Origin: Branchiostoma belcheri
Taxonomy: Eukaryota; Chordata; Leptocardii; Amphioxiformes; Branchiostomatidae
DNA length: 64,000 nt
Assembly: GCF_001625305.1 (NCBI RefSeq)
Contig: NW_017803669.1
Location: 247,299-311,298 of the forward strand
Reading direction: 5' to 3'
Shown here: in pieces, positions 24,440 through 35,797 of the stretch
Layout: each line of letters starts with the position of its first letter
Position numbering within the stretch: position 1 is the first letter of the stretch
The notes under the pieces: model-generated
Told to the model about the DNA's origin: nothing
Databases searched by the model: none
The model's input: only the letters and a program-made list of their open reading frames with translations
Position numbers and translations under genes: made by a program

Positions 24440-25130
24440 AGTCCTGGTTACTATCCAAACCTGTCATCATCTATTGGTCATGTTTAGGTTCCATTACACC
24501 TGATTGAGACCATTTATGCCAAAACTGATTGGCAAACTGTCTGACTATATATAAAAGCCTATTTCGAGCTCATTGGACAGTCACTGGTCAATTGCAGACT
24601 GCTAGACCCAAAAGGTGTCTGTTTTGCCAAAAATGATTCGTTAGTTCCATACTAGTATCTGTTAAGTGCTATATGAGCTTATTGGTCAATTCATGTTGCA
24701 TTATCCTGATATATCCTCTCTGCAAAATCTGATTGGTAGACTCTCCATTATGCATCTAATGTTATCCTGATATGGAAATTTCATTGGTCAATTACAAGTC
24801 ACTTAATCCCTTTGGAAGACTTTAAATTTATTTTTCGATTCTCAATGGTTGATTTATTCTCATCTAGTCCTCAGTCACAAACCTTTTAGGCTGACATTGA
24901 TTGGTTACTTACAGTGTATATACCGGCCTTTAAATCCAAACATCACATTTTTGTTCCAACTTTCATTAATTTGGTCAATTGTAGGACACTTATAGACAAT
25001 GAATTTTAAATAGACTTTATGCCAATCAATTCCAACTTAATCCTGACTTGAACCTTTTAGGCCAATTTTGATCGGCCCATTATTTTATAATTTATATTGC
25101 AGATTTCTCAGTCTAATTGGGAACTTTTAC
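24440..25130. repeat. Degenerate tandem array carrying paired ATTGG motifs
   Basis: GATTGG or ATTGGTCAATT variants recur near 24470, 24524, 24568, 24677, 24724, 24777, 24892, 24965 and 25112. Many are followed by TTACAGT/ACACTTA-like text and ATCCTGATAT or CCTTTTAGGC. The spacing between like motifs is about 100-110 bp, suggesting an old satellite. Confidence 0.5.
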
Positions 25131-25364
25131 AGCAGGGGATTTCGAGAACACTCGAAGCACTATATTTGGGTTTTGAAAACTACATGTACATGGGTATTGA
25201 AACACCTTATGGTATGTAATACTGAAAACACATTATACTGAAAAGGCACTGACAGAGTATGGGTGTTTTGAGAATATTTTACCAAAAAAGCACTGTGATT
25301 ATTGGGGACTTAATGAAAACATTCCATATCAAAATGCACCTCATGTAGAAAAAGTTGATTTTAA

Positions 25365-25445
25365 ACAGTCCATTTTGGAATGAGCTCAGATATAGACTGA
25401 AATATGTTGAATTTGCTCCCAAGCAAATGTCTGCCTTTCTAGTCT
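25365..25445. repeat. Short repeat with ATTTGCT/AGCAAAT hairpin, copy 2
   Basis: GACTGAAATATGTTGAATTT, GCTCCCAAGCAAATGTCTGC, CTTTCTAG; colinear with 3945-3999. Confidence 0.6.
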
Positions 25446-25607
25446 CCTATCGTTTCACAGGAAATATTTATGTTGATTTGAAGTGTATGAACATTACCCC
25501 CAAATGTGCACGTGGTTCTATTGTGGTTCAGCATAGGGAAAGATGGTATTGACATCGCTTTACAAACATGCACAGTGCAAGTCGCGCAAACAAATTTGTT
25601 GTAGTCT

Positions 25608-25628
25608 ATGTGTGTTTGTGCATGTGTT

Positions 25629-25662
<34 letters not shown>

Positions 25663-25800
25663 CATGTTTCTGTGCATGTGTGTGATAAACTGTAGGTGTG
25701 TCACTCTGTGTGTGGCTGTGGCTGTAGATGTGTGTGTGTGTGTGTGTTAATTAGTATGTGTGTGTGTCAGACTGTGTACATGTGTGTGTGTGTGTGTCTG
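25608..25800. repeat. GT-rich microsatellite region
   Basis: Interrupted (GT)n runs at 25636-25660, 25729-25748 and 25781-25799. Confidence 0.9.
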
Positions 25801-26099
25801 TGTGTACATCATACAGTGTACGTCCTTATTGTGTGCCTGACGTGTGTACATGTTTTTCTCACATTGTTTGTTTCCCTGTGTGCACAAGCATGTACACAAT
25901 GTATATGTATATGATTGTGCATGTGCTGGGATCAGAACACACTCCACACCAATACAACTTTACAAGAGCCCATCCATCATCATCATCGGTCGACTATTGG
26001 TCAGGGTTATACCGCCCCTTACGGGGTCATATACCCTTTCATTAGCTTAATACAAGACAGGCAATGTCAGGCCTCCGTCCTGCTGATGATGTACATTTA

Positions 26100-27900
26100 A
26101 CTCACCATCCATCACAATCCTGGGTAACAAATTTGAGGTTGAACCTAAACTCACAAAAGAGGCCTACAAAGTTAACGTATGAATCTGTGCAAGAAGTCCG
26201 GCCTACATTTGCAAATTGACCACAAGGGAATGGACTGAAAGCTAACTGGATTGAAAAATTATCAGATCAGCTGGAAGATTACCACCACCCAAGAAGGCTG
26301 ATCCCAATAAAGGTCAAGTGAAATTCCATGGCTGCATGAAGGGAAATTTCTCGCACTGCGGGATATTTTCCCCTTCTAGCGTTCAAGAAATATTCTCTGA
26401 CATTTTCCACTGCATGCATAATATATACATACAGGACACCCATGGAGGAGAGAGAGGAAGCAGAGCAATCTAGGTCTACTCCAAGTTCATCAGATGTTAG
26501 CACCTCACAGCCTGATGGATTGGTAGATTGTAAGGCAATCAAAAGATTATGAGCCGAGCCTGCCAAGCACAGGCTACTTTAATCTTCATCATTCCCTGAT
26601 TGTGCCAGCCTGGCATATTCCAACTGCCCTCAGACACCTCAGCAGTGTGTGGAGCACTCAGGGTATACATACAGAACTCACTCCTGTATCACCTCTCCGA
26701 CAAGATGTAGGAGGATTCACTAGATGGAAGTAAACACTGATGCAGTGCCTGGAGCGGTACTGATAACCTCTTTCACACACTCTGCTTCCTACCGGAGCTA
26801 TGCATATTGGCAGATTCAGCTCAGTGCTTTGAGGTTAGAAGCAACGAAGGCATCGATGCTTAATGTGGAATGAATAGCACTGCCAGAAACACACTAATGA
26901 CATGGAGGAATTCCTTGAATGGTGGAGAAGGAAGACAACAAAGTCTGTCTGTCTGCCTCACACATTAGATTTCACATACAGCTCCCACCAGGATGCTGCC
27001 ATTGCAGGGCCTGAGTTATGATTCTACATACTATTAGATAAATGTTCCATTCAGAACAGTTGCAGCTTTCTGCTCATGATGTTGGAAATGAACAGTGGCC
27101 TACCTGCCCGCTGAGCATCTTCCTTCCCTCTCCGATTCCTCTGGCAGTTGGAACTCTGACACCCGGAATCACATCTAGAGGAAGCACTCCGGAATCACAG
27201 ACGCACATTCCTAAGAATGTTTACAGCCTGGGCGGGTGCATGGAAATGCCAGGAGCTACATACACCACCAGCTCTGGAATCCCAGAGCACCTGGTGGCAC
27301 ATCCATAAACAGCACTCGTCCCACCGAGCTGTCAATCACCTGCACGGCAACACCTGCATGAATCATTCATCACCCTTCATGAATATTCATGAGGAGGGCT
27401 CCATGGTGGAAGTGATTGACAGGCCCATCAGGCTATGCCATGAATGTTAAAGCTAGTAAGCCGGCTCTATCTCTCATGCCCTGAAGGCATTTCCGAAAAG
27501 GGCATCCATTTTCTGCTGCTGCGCAGAGGAAGGAACAATATCACTTTTTTTACTGTCTTTCATGTGGTGTGAAGCATGCAAGAATTGTCCAACCCATGTG
27601 TCAATCACAAATGGGCCACACCCCTACAAGCATTCCACCTGGAATTTCATCCTTGCACAATCCATCCCTACAGAATTAATGGGTTTAGTGTAGCAAGGAA
27701 ATCCCCAGGGGCAAATCAGCAGAATGGAGAAAGCAATCTGTGGCCACCGATAAAAGGGAAAAATAATAGAACTGTAACAATCCCTGCCTGTCATATTTAT
27801 GTAGACTAAGTGCAGATGTTCCAGACAAGATTTCTTAATTGTGTTGTTTGATCTTCCACTGCACGACCAGATGAGATGAGATCATAGAAGACACCCAGCT
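26100..27900. other. Repeat-poor block without recognised gene
   Basis: No dispersed family of this window was found here. It contains TTCATGAATATTCATGAGGA at 27377-27396 and balanced composition, compatible with conserved regulatory DNA, but nothing proves this. ORFs at 27042 and 27576 lack motifs. Confidence 0.25.
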
Positions 27901-27909
27901 CAGAGATGA

Positions 27910-27950
27910 ACATATATATTATATATATATATATATATTATATATTATAT
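27910..27950. repeat. (AT)n microsatellite
   Basis: AT dinucleotide run with two short breaks. Confidence 0.9.
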
Positions 27951-28095
27951 ACATGTATTGAAAGGTGACAACAGGAGGTGGTTGCAGTGGTTTTGGATGA
28001 TTGTTGGTAGAATCTAAGGCTAGTCCCCCTACATTATATTTCACAAAACCTTATGAAAAATTGTAGTACATGTATTAAAGGTAAAGTTGCTACTG

Positions 28096-28982
28096 AGGGA
28101 CCGTTCGAAATTTACCGGGGTGGGGGTGGGCGGTGCGTGGGAAGTCAGATCGAACAAAATTTAAACATTCAAACTCCCCCCCAAATTATTCAAAGTTGCT
28201 CGAAAATGACACAAAAAAACTGGTTATGCATCCTAGTTATCAAATAATAAATAAGAATTCATGTAATAAAAAAAGCTTAATAAACAATGAAATCCTCCAG
28301 TTATATGTGTTCAGGGCACGACGTAGTGAAGTATTCCTTCGGGAGCTCCCCGGTACAACACATGTATATCTACGGCGCCGCTGTGAGTGTGCCCGCCCCG
28401 CCAAGGATTATGGCATGGACCGGGATTGGTTTTTAAACCTACCTGATGGTCTGTTGGGCCTGCACTTTTCTCAGCAGAAACAATACCAGTAGGCTACAGA
28501 AACAGGCCATCGCGATGCGACGTTCCTACTGAGCAAATTATGGTGTATCTGGTGTGGTGTCCTCAAAGTACATGTATATTTCTGTCGGGCACGTGTGCAA
28601 AACATCAAAATATCAAAACTTGGAACACTTCTCGTAACAGCCACAAAATTTACAAACAATCTGTGCTATAGCGCTTTATATATTAAACTTGGGACTTTGG
28701 GACATAAACAATTTACACAAAGTTTAACATAATATAACACAGAGAAAATGACCCACCTCGAGGCTGTGGACTCGCCCGATCTTCACTTCAAGGCAAGAAA
28801 ACAACAACAAGGTCGCCATCTTTTCTCGTATCTATAGTCTCCATAGAATTTTCCTTGACCCTCCCCCCTCCAAGCCATTTTTTCCTTGGCCCTCCCCCTG
28901 CGTGGCCCTTCTGATTTTTCCTTGGCCCTCCCCCCATACGCACCGGCCCTCCCCCCCCTCGGTAAATTTCGAACAGGTCCTT
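28096..28982. mobile_element. 887-bp TIR element with GTTCGAAATTTACCG ends
   Basis: Left GGGACCGTTCGAAATTTACC and right GGTAAATTTCGAACAGGTCC are inverted, followed inward by a G-rich/C-rich pair (GGGGTGGGGGTGGGCGG and CGGCCCTCCCCCCCC). The 28841-28960 part repeats TTTTCCTTGGCCCTCCCCC about three times. The TSD is unclear. Confidence 0.65.
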
Positions 28983-29636
28983 ACTATGAAGTCATTTGAA
29001 ATGGGTTTTACAGATCAGATCTGACCTTCCATCCTTACAAAAGCTGGACTGCTAGATCATAGTAGATGTACAATGTATACCAACAAATAGTACAGAAGGT
29101 ACATGTATGTGATGGGAACAAGCAATGAGTGGACAAATAACTGACAGTATGGCTGCTTGTTTGTAGAGATGTCAGGCTGCAGAAATATGAAAATGAATTA
29201 TAATATTTTACAAATCTATCAAAATGGTTAGACAAAAGTATCTGCTTTAGAATTGATTTTTTAAACAGCAGCTATGGGGCATGCAAAAGATCTGACCTGA
29301 AAGCAATTTGAAAGCACCATTATCCATTAAGTGCCTCCTGCCTTGTTGCAGAGATTTAGGTCAGCACAAGTGGCAACAGCAGGACAGTTTCTTGCACTTG
29401 AAAACAGAGTAAAACTGGTAGAAAGCTAATTAGAAGGTGTTTGAATATCTAGTCACATGTACATGAATGATTATTAAAGGAAATTTAAATGCATAAACTC
29501 AGTAGTCTGAGGAAAGATGGACATGTACATAAATTATAACATAATATATTTATTTTATATAATATATTTAAGATGTCATTTTACTGTAATTCTTGCAAGG
29601 CAGGACACTTACCTTCTAGAAAGTTTGAATCCTACG

Positions 29637-30453
29637 GGTGTCTTTTTAGCAAATGACCACAATTAGTACTCTAGGGCCATCCTCGTCATATGATCTGAAA
29701 TTTTTGCTTTGGGCATGCCTACATTGTGCTCCTATTTGTTAATCCTAAGTTTGAAGCAAATTCATTGATGCCAAGGTATAAAAATTGAAGTTTTACTGAC
29801 AGTTTTACTTCAATCTGCTGAATCAGTCTTTTTAGTGAATGACCACTTCTGTCTTTTTAGCAAATGACCAGTTCTCCCTGCAAAATATCGGCCCTGGCAG
29901 TGCATGGGTGCAAAATCCACCTCCACAAACATGTTCAAATAGGTCTCCACTAAATTTCTCTTAAGTCTCTATGCTTAACAAGCCTTTAAAAGTACATTTT
30001 TGGGGGCAAAATATACACCACACTCAGGTGTGATTTACTTGTAATTTACTCCTCATTTGTATGAGACATATACTGCCTTAAGTTGCTTAACAGCACAGAG
30101 GCAGCGGCCTGATTGAGCTGTATATTTTGCCCTAAAAGTACTTTAAGAGCCTACAAAGCATGGAAGTTTAGTAGAAGTTTAGAGGATACCTAATTTAACA
30201 TGTTTGTGGTGGTGGATTTTGCCCCGGTTAAGCGAGGGCAGATATTTTTCAGGGAGAACAGGTCATTCACTAAAAAGACAGTAAACTGTCAACTTTGATA
30301 ATTTTGCAGCAATGAATTTGCTTCAAACTTAGGATTAATTAATGGGAGCACAATCTGGACATGACCAAAGCAAAAAAAATTCAAATTTGTGTGACAAGGA
30401 CGTCACCAGTTGGTCATTTGTGGTCATTCCCTAAAAAGACAATCCCAGAACCT
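29637..30453. mobile_element. 815-bp imperfect foldback element
   Basis: The ends are GTGTCTTTTTAGCAAATGAC and GGTCATTCCCTAAAAAGACA. Inner arms TTAATCCTAAGTTTGAAGCA (left) and TTGCTTCAAACTTAGGATTA (right) pair, as do AACATGTTC-flanked blocks nearer the centre. The GTCTTTTTAGCAAATGACCA motif recurs internally at 29827 and 29851 and inverted at 30265. Confidence 0.72.
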
Positions 30454-30892
30454 TAAGGACTTATGGATTTTGTTTTCAATGTTTGTTTTAAATTATTGAT
30501 TTTTGATAGGAACACTAAAAAATAAAACCGTGGTTTCAAAGACATGATAAAACAGCTTGAAGTATACTTGAGTACTTCTTGCCTTTTGATACATACCGGT
30601 AGCACCAAATCTGCACAGTCATGCAATGTTCTTGAGCAGACACTATCGGAGTGTTTGAATGATGTACCTGTATGATTGATAGGTTTATCACAAATTCTTA
30701 CTTTGTGAACAGTTGCTACGATACCTCATGTGTGAGCACGTGCACTGTTCATCAGTTCCACCATCTGACTCATGATCATCCACCCAAACTAACAATGTCC
30801 CATGCAAGTCATCTATTGCTGATTTCCATGGTGATCTTGGTGTAATCTATGGGAAATGAATGTTGTAACAATGACTATCACCTTCAGAAAGG

Positions 30893-31746
30893 GTTAATGG
30901 AAAAAGGAGTCCAGTCCGATTGGCGGAAAAAGCAGTCCAGTCCAATTTGGGAGTGGAAAAAGCAGTCCGGTGGTTTCTACGAAAATCTACAAAAGACCAT
31001 AGGTCCATTTTTTTTCTTGTGTGTGTACTTCGAGTTTCTATGGGTAGTTTGAGCTTCTATGAGCTTCTATGAGTTTCTGTGAGCACTTAGAGTTTGTATG
31101 GGAACTTAGAGTTTATATCGAACTTAGAGTTTATATGCATGGGTACTAGTACTTAGAGTTTCTGTAAGCACTTAAGAGTTTGTATAGGAACTTAGTGTAT
31201 GAGAATGTAGTGTTTGTATGGGAACTTCGAGTTTCTGTGTGCACTTAGAGTTTGTATAGGAACTTAATGCTCGTATGGGTTGTTTGTATGAGTATTTCAA
31301 GTTTCTATGGGTACTTCAATTTCTGTGTGACTTTCTGGAGGCTGGCTGATGACAATACCTTATAAGTTACATATTCCTGTTTACCTTTCTAGGCAACTAA
31401 ATTTTATTTTAAAGCTATTAAAAAGATGATATACTTTCACCTTCGAAAGTTTTTTCTGCTCACAATGTTCAACATGTTTGTTAATACATGAAATTAAATT
31501 CTGGCTTAGAGTACTTATAGAAACTCGAAGTACTCATAGAAACTCGAAGTACCCATAGAAACTCTTTAAGTACTCATAGAAACTTGGAGTACCCATAGAA
31601 ACTCGAAGTACACATACAAGAGAAAATTGTACCTATGGTCTTTTGTAGATTTTTGTAGAAACCACCGGACTGCTTTTTCCACCCCCAAATTGGACTGGAC
31701 TATTTTTTCCGCCAATCGGACTGGACTCCTTTTTCCATTAACCCCC
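30893..31746. mobile_element. 854-bp MULE-like element, copy 1 of the GCAGTCC family
   Basis: It is flanked by TCAGAAAGG at 30884-30892 and 31747-31755 (exact 9 bp). The TIRs of about 120 bp begin GTTAATGGAAAAAGGAGTCC and contain three subrepeats of the GGAAAAAGCAGTCC type, then GACCTATGGTCTTTTGTAG on the right arm. No transposase is encoded. Nine-base duplications with TIRs over 100 bp are characteristic of MULEs (established knowledge). Confidence 0.82.
31020..31330. repeat. Degenerate 18-24-bp minisatellite, left arm
   Basis: Many variants of ACTTAGAGTTTGTATGGGA and ACTTCGAGTTTCTATGGGT. The inverted counterpart is at 31507-31620 (GAGTACCCATAGAAACTCGA), so the palindrome extends beyond the TIRs of the MULE-like element. 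Confidence 0.8.
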
Positions 31747-32803
31747 TCAGAAAGGATGGATGATCAAGCTATCTGGACGTACATGTACCGTATGTAGGGG
31801 TAACAGATCAGGGAAAGGCAAGGCTGAGATTTAGTCTTGTTGAAAATTATCTAGGCTTTGTCAAATATATAATAAGGGTAAAGTTATTGGCGAACGGGTT
31901 TGTTTCTGACAATCTTGGTAGGTCAAAGACATTTTGTAGTCCCAAATGGCTGGCTGTGGCTATACTTTATATTCTGGAGAGAGGTGAAGAAAACTGGTTG
32001 CACAATGAATTGTTACTCAAGCAACTGGATAATTAGGTGTTAAGAATTGACAGATGTTTCAAATAGCATCTACATGTAACTAGGGGAATTTGTAATTCGG
32101 CGCTTTATTTGTTGAGTTTGGTAATTGTGAAATTGGGAATTTAGATTGGTAACCAACTTTACCACGCCTGAAAAACTACAATACCAAGGTTTTTCGGTGA
32201 ATTCAAAAACTATTTGCTCATCTATATTGCTTAAAATGATAACCGAGCAATAGGGAGCGAAACATGGCGTGACAACCATGCAATTCCAGTGATTTACTGC
32301 GCACTAACATGAACCCTGCTCAGACTTAAACTCTGACCCGGAACCATCTATGGCAGGTGGAACATCAACAGATACCAATTATGCAAATAATGACCTAATT
32401 TGCATAATTGATGTGGAAATTCTATGATTCATTAATGGTGAATGGTGGGAATTTTATACCTTGTGACATGTGCAGGTTAACATCACTACGTATACATTGC
32501 AACTTCATCACAAATTGTATCTTCGTTGTCAGGAATAAATTTTAGCAATACTGTGGAAAGGATCACCAATTAACCTCTCTGTGTATTGAAAAAGCCCTTC
32601 CTTGGAAAAATTGATGTTCCTGAGTGAGTGAGTACATATGAGTGAGAAAGTCAAAGACCTCTGCAGCAGCAGTACATTTTCTGTTATATTTTGTTCAGGT
32701 TTTTAGAGAGGTAAATTACAACCAAATTCAAGCAACATGTATCAAGGTTTGGTTGTTTTAAACAGTAACAAGTCCTACCTTTCACAAGATATCCTTTACC
32801 TTA

Positions 32804-33992
32804 GGCCACACCAATTTAATTTCTTGGTGAACAAATTTTTCTAGAAAAATAATGGAGAAAAAATAAATAACAAATTATAGATTATTCCCCCTGATTGTGC
32901 AAATAGGATCCTCATTTCCATGAATTATATCATTTATCATATTCTCAACCAAAAGACAGTCTTATATTAACAAACAGTGCCATTCTATTATTTCCTCATA
33001 AATTATGCAAATAAGGTCCTGATTTGAATGCATTATGTTTAATGATGTTCACCTTCACTGAACTTTCAAATACCACAAGTATGAAATTCCAGGCAGTTAT
33101 CATTACATAATTATAAAATTTTATCATTAATTATGAAAATTAAGTCTTCATTTACATAATCAATATATGCCTGTGTTCCTCTCGTTGTCAATTACCAATG
33201 TCACAAGCTTCAATAGTCTTTTCATGGATGCAGCTGACTTATAGAACTTCCCCATAAATTATGCAAATCACATCCATATTTGCATAATTGTCACATTATT
33301 GTATCAAGCATCACGTATGCTACCAAAGCATACCAAAAATCATATTTTGGATATTTTCAAACAGATAGTTTTTTCATGTAGCCCTATAGCTCCAGAGAAA
33401 GCTGCTAGGGGGCCCAAGCTCATGTCACTTCTTCCCCAGCACAAGAGCTACTTACCATTTAAATTTCGTCACCCTAGCATGTCTAGATCATGAGATATCA
33501 AAACCGGAAGTTCAGCTGCAGTACTATAGCAAGCCACAAGGGGGTCCAAAATCTAATAATTTCTAGGTCTCATAAAGACCTACCCACCTACCAAGTATCA
33601 AGACAATCCATGAAGACCTTCTTAAGTTATCGTGTTTACAGACGGACGGATACACACACACATACAAAATGCACATGAATGCCTCTGAAAACATAACTTT
33701 CTTGGCGAAGGTAATAAAAACAGGCCTAGTCATCCTACATTGTATTATGGCCCAAAATGGCATGATAGGAGCCATGAAGCCATCAAAATTTAAACAATGA
33801 ATTTTGAACTTTTAATGATACCACTGCATTGAAGGATGGAATAACTGTAACAACTAGGAAGAAACGGACCGTTTTCAACTGTTCAGGGCAAAATATGAGC
33901 ATTTTGCAGTAACTGTTGATTCTGAATTTTTGCAAATCAGAAAAAAATGAAGTGGGCGAATCCGTTAACAAAGAAATTAAATTGGTGTGGCC
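32804..33992 (-). mobile_element. GGCCACACC-family MITE, copy 5, split by an 843-bp insertion
   Basis: The left piece 32804-32870 and right piece from about 33714 to 33992 together make one inverse-orientation copy flanked by TTA on both sides (32801-32803 and 33993-33995). The sequence between belongs to the octamer-rich family and must have inserted later. Confidence 0.8.
32871..33713. mobile_element. Octamer-rich dispersed element, apparently complete insertion
   Basis: It sits inside MITE copy 5. It contains four spaced variants of ATTTGCATAATTAATGAGG, and near its right end a block with GGGGGCCCAAGC, then a CAGACGGACGGATACACACA stretch, and ends CTTGGCGAAGGTAA. Related fragments lie at 4130-4350, 23389-23560, 32340-32460, 36990-37250, 51441-52270 and 53830-53990. 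The inverse orientation begins TTACCTCCCTCCATGAC with CTGTCTGTCTGTCTGTC. No superfamily is assigned. Confidence 0.6.
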
Positions 33993-33995
33993 TTA

Positions 33996-35712
33996 GGTGT
34001 ATTTATCTCCTACGTGTAGAATTTTGCACAGCACTATTACGCTGATTACCACCTTCCACATGGACAAACTCAACCTGGGCTTCTTTACTGCAAATTGGTA
34101 TTTTACAAGGATTTCTTTCACTGCACTTTTTGTGGTAGGGTGATGTCCATTGTGCCCAGGGATCCAATATATCCTGAAGGCAGCATGTCTTCACCAGTAA
34201 TTATGATGCTGTACATGTCAAATTACGTTTGATGTTCAAGTCATGGATGCATTTGGACAGTCACAAATGTTACTGTTCAATAACTATAATACTTCTCCAC
34301 TGGTTAAACTGTCAGGCTTTTATGATATGTCAGAAATGAGCCCAAAAGTGAAAGATGATTTTTGGACAGTTAATTTTGATGGTGATTGCCAATTGCATAC
34401 TTTGAAACTTTAAAACATTCTTATAGTTGTTTAAAACATTCATATGGTCATGACATTGCTGGATTTACTAGTAATTCTTCCCAATTTTTTGTAAAGCAAT
34501 TCTTCCCAATTTTTTGTGAAGCAAAAAACATCGACTCACAGAGATACATTTTGTATGAATGCCTATTACAAAGTAAAGATATCCACAATCCACATCCTGC
34601 GCTAAAACCTTCCAGATGTACGATTTCTAAAATATGACCATTTGAGTCACTGACTCATCACTGTATATTTCGACACCAGCCTAAATAAGGACTATTAACT
34701 GGCCAATAACATCTCTACAATCTTTGCCATTATTTAAAATGGCCTGGTTGCATTTGAAGCTATTTTGCAAGGGCATTTTCAAAAACTAATTCAATATCCA
34801 TACAGCAGCAAAGGTCCATTTGTAGAAAATAGGCAGAGATCAGGAAGGTTGTTTGGTTGTAATAGCTTCAGTGTTTATTGGACATAAAGCAGTTTTACTG
34901 GGTGGCATAATGGACAGTTCATTGTCCTTATGGAGTCATAGAGTCGATGTTGTACTCCGGAAGGAATCTGGCATGAAAGCTCAATTACATTTAATATTTC
35001 TTTATTGTTATATGGTTCCTTTTATGTTATGAACATACATGCAATATTTGTAGGAAGGTGGTCTTTGTCCAAAAGGGTTGTAAAGTTTGTTGCATCGTAG
35101 AAGCAATATAAGCCGGCATTTGGTCCTTTCTATCACCTGTGTACAGATCATGACTGTGCATGCTTGGGGTCATTTAAGTTCATGGCCTGGAATTTTAGCC
35201 TCAAGATAGACCAATCCGGAATGAACACATTAAATCCCTCGCATATTCCATTTCGAACACCTCCGTCAAAATCAGCGGTTTTGCTGCCCAACTTTAGTGT
35301 CAAACTTTCAGCAGTGAAAAACTCTCTCAGTGTTCTAAAAGAAAATGGTTATCACATCCACAGTAGAATTTTTTTAGGAAGGGGCAGACGTAGTTTCAGT
35401 GAGAGCAGATTCTGAAGTTTTTGCTCAATGCAGACGCAGGAGTCGCTGCATAACATCACACTCATGATGTGCTGTTGAACTTGACAGTTGATTTGGACAG
35501 AGACCTTGAACCACCTTTTGAGATGCTTTAATCTGGAAGGGTTAGTACGTAGCTAGTACAATGTAATGGTACAAACGTGTAGTACCTGTTTTAGGTGCAG
35601 CCAAAGAGCATTGCTTTGCACTTGCTGAATCAGATGTTTAGTGTGAGTCTGTTTGTTTTAAGCCACTTTTGAATGCTCTGAAGGTCTGCATTCAATGCTT
35701 GTGAACATCAAA
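33996..35712. other. Anonymous sequence upstream of the exon cluster
   Basis: TTCTTCCCAATTTTTTGT is duplicated at 34475 and 34500. No exon recognised. An 83-codon frame at 35164 has no domain. Confidence 0.35.
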
Positions 35713-35797
35713 GTAGCCTGGGTGCCATCCAAATTTGTAACGGCTACCCCGATTTGTTTGGGGTAGCCGTTAGAAATTCGGATGGCACCCAGGCTAC
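35713..35797. mobile_element. 85-bp hairpin MITE of the TAGCCTGGG family
   Basis: GTAGCCTGGGTGCCATCC and its inverse, with inner arms TAACGGCTACCCC/GGGGTAGCCGTTA. It is flanked by CATCAAAG and CATCAGAG (8 bp, one mismatch). Confidence 0.82.

Noticed and set aside
31501..31743. CRISPR-like array of short repeats
   Set aside because: Repeats are degenerate, without unique spacers of constant length, and belong to the inverted minisatellite of a transposon in a eukaryotic genome.
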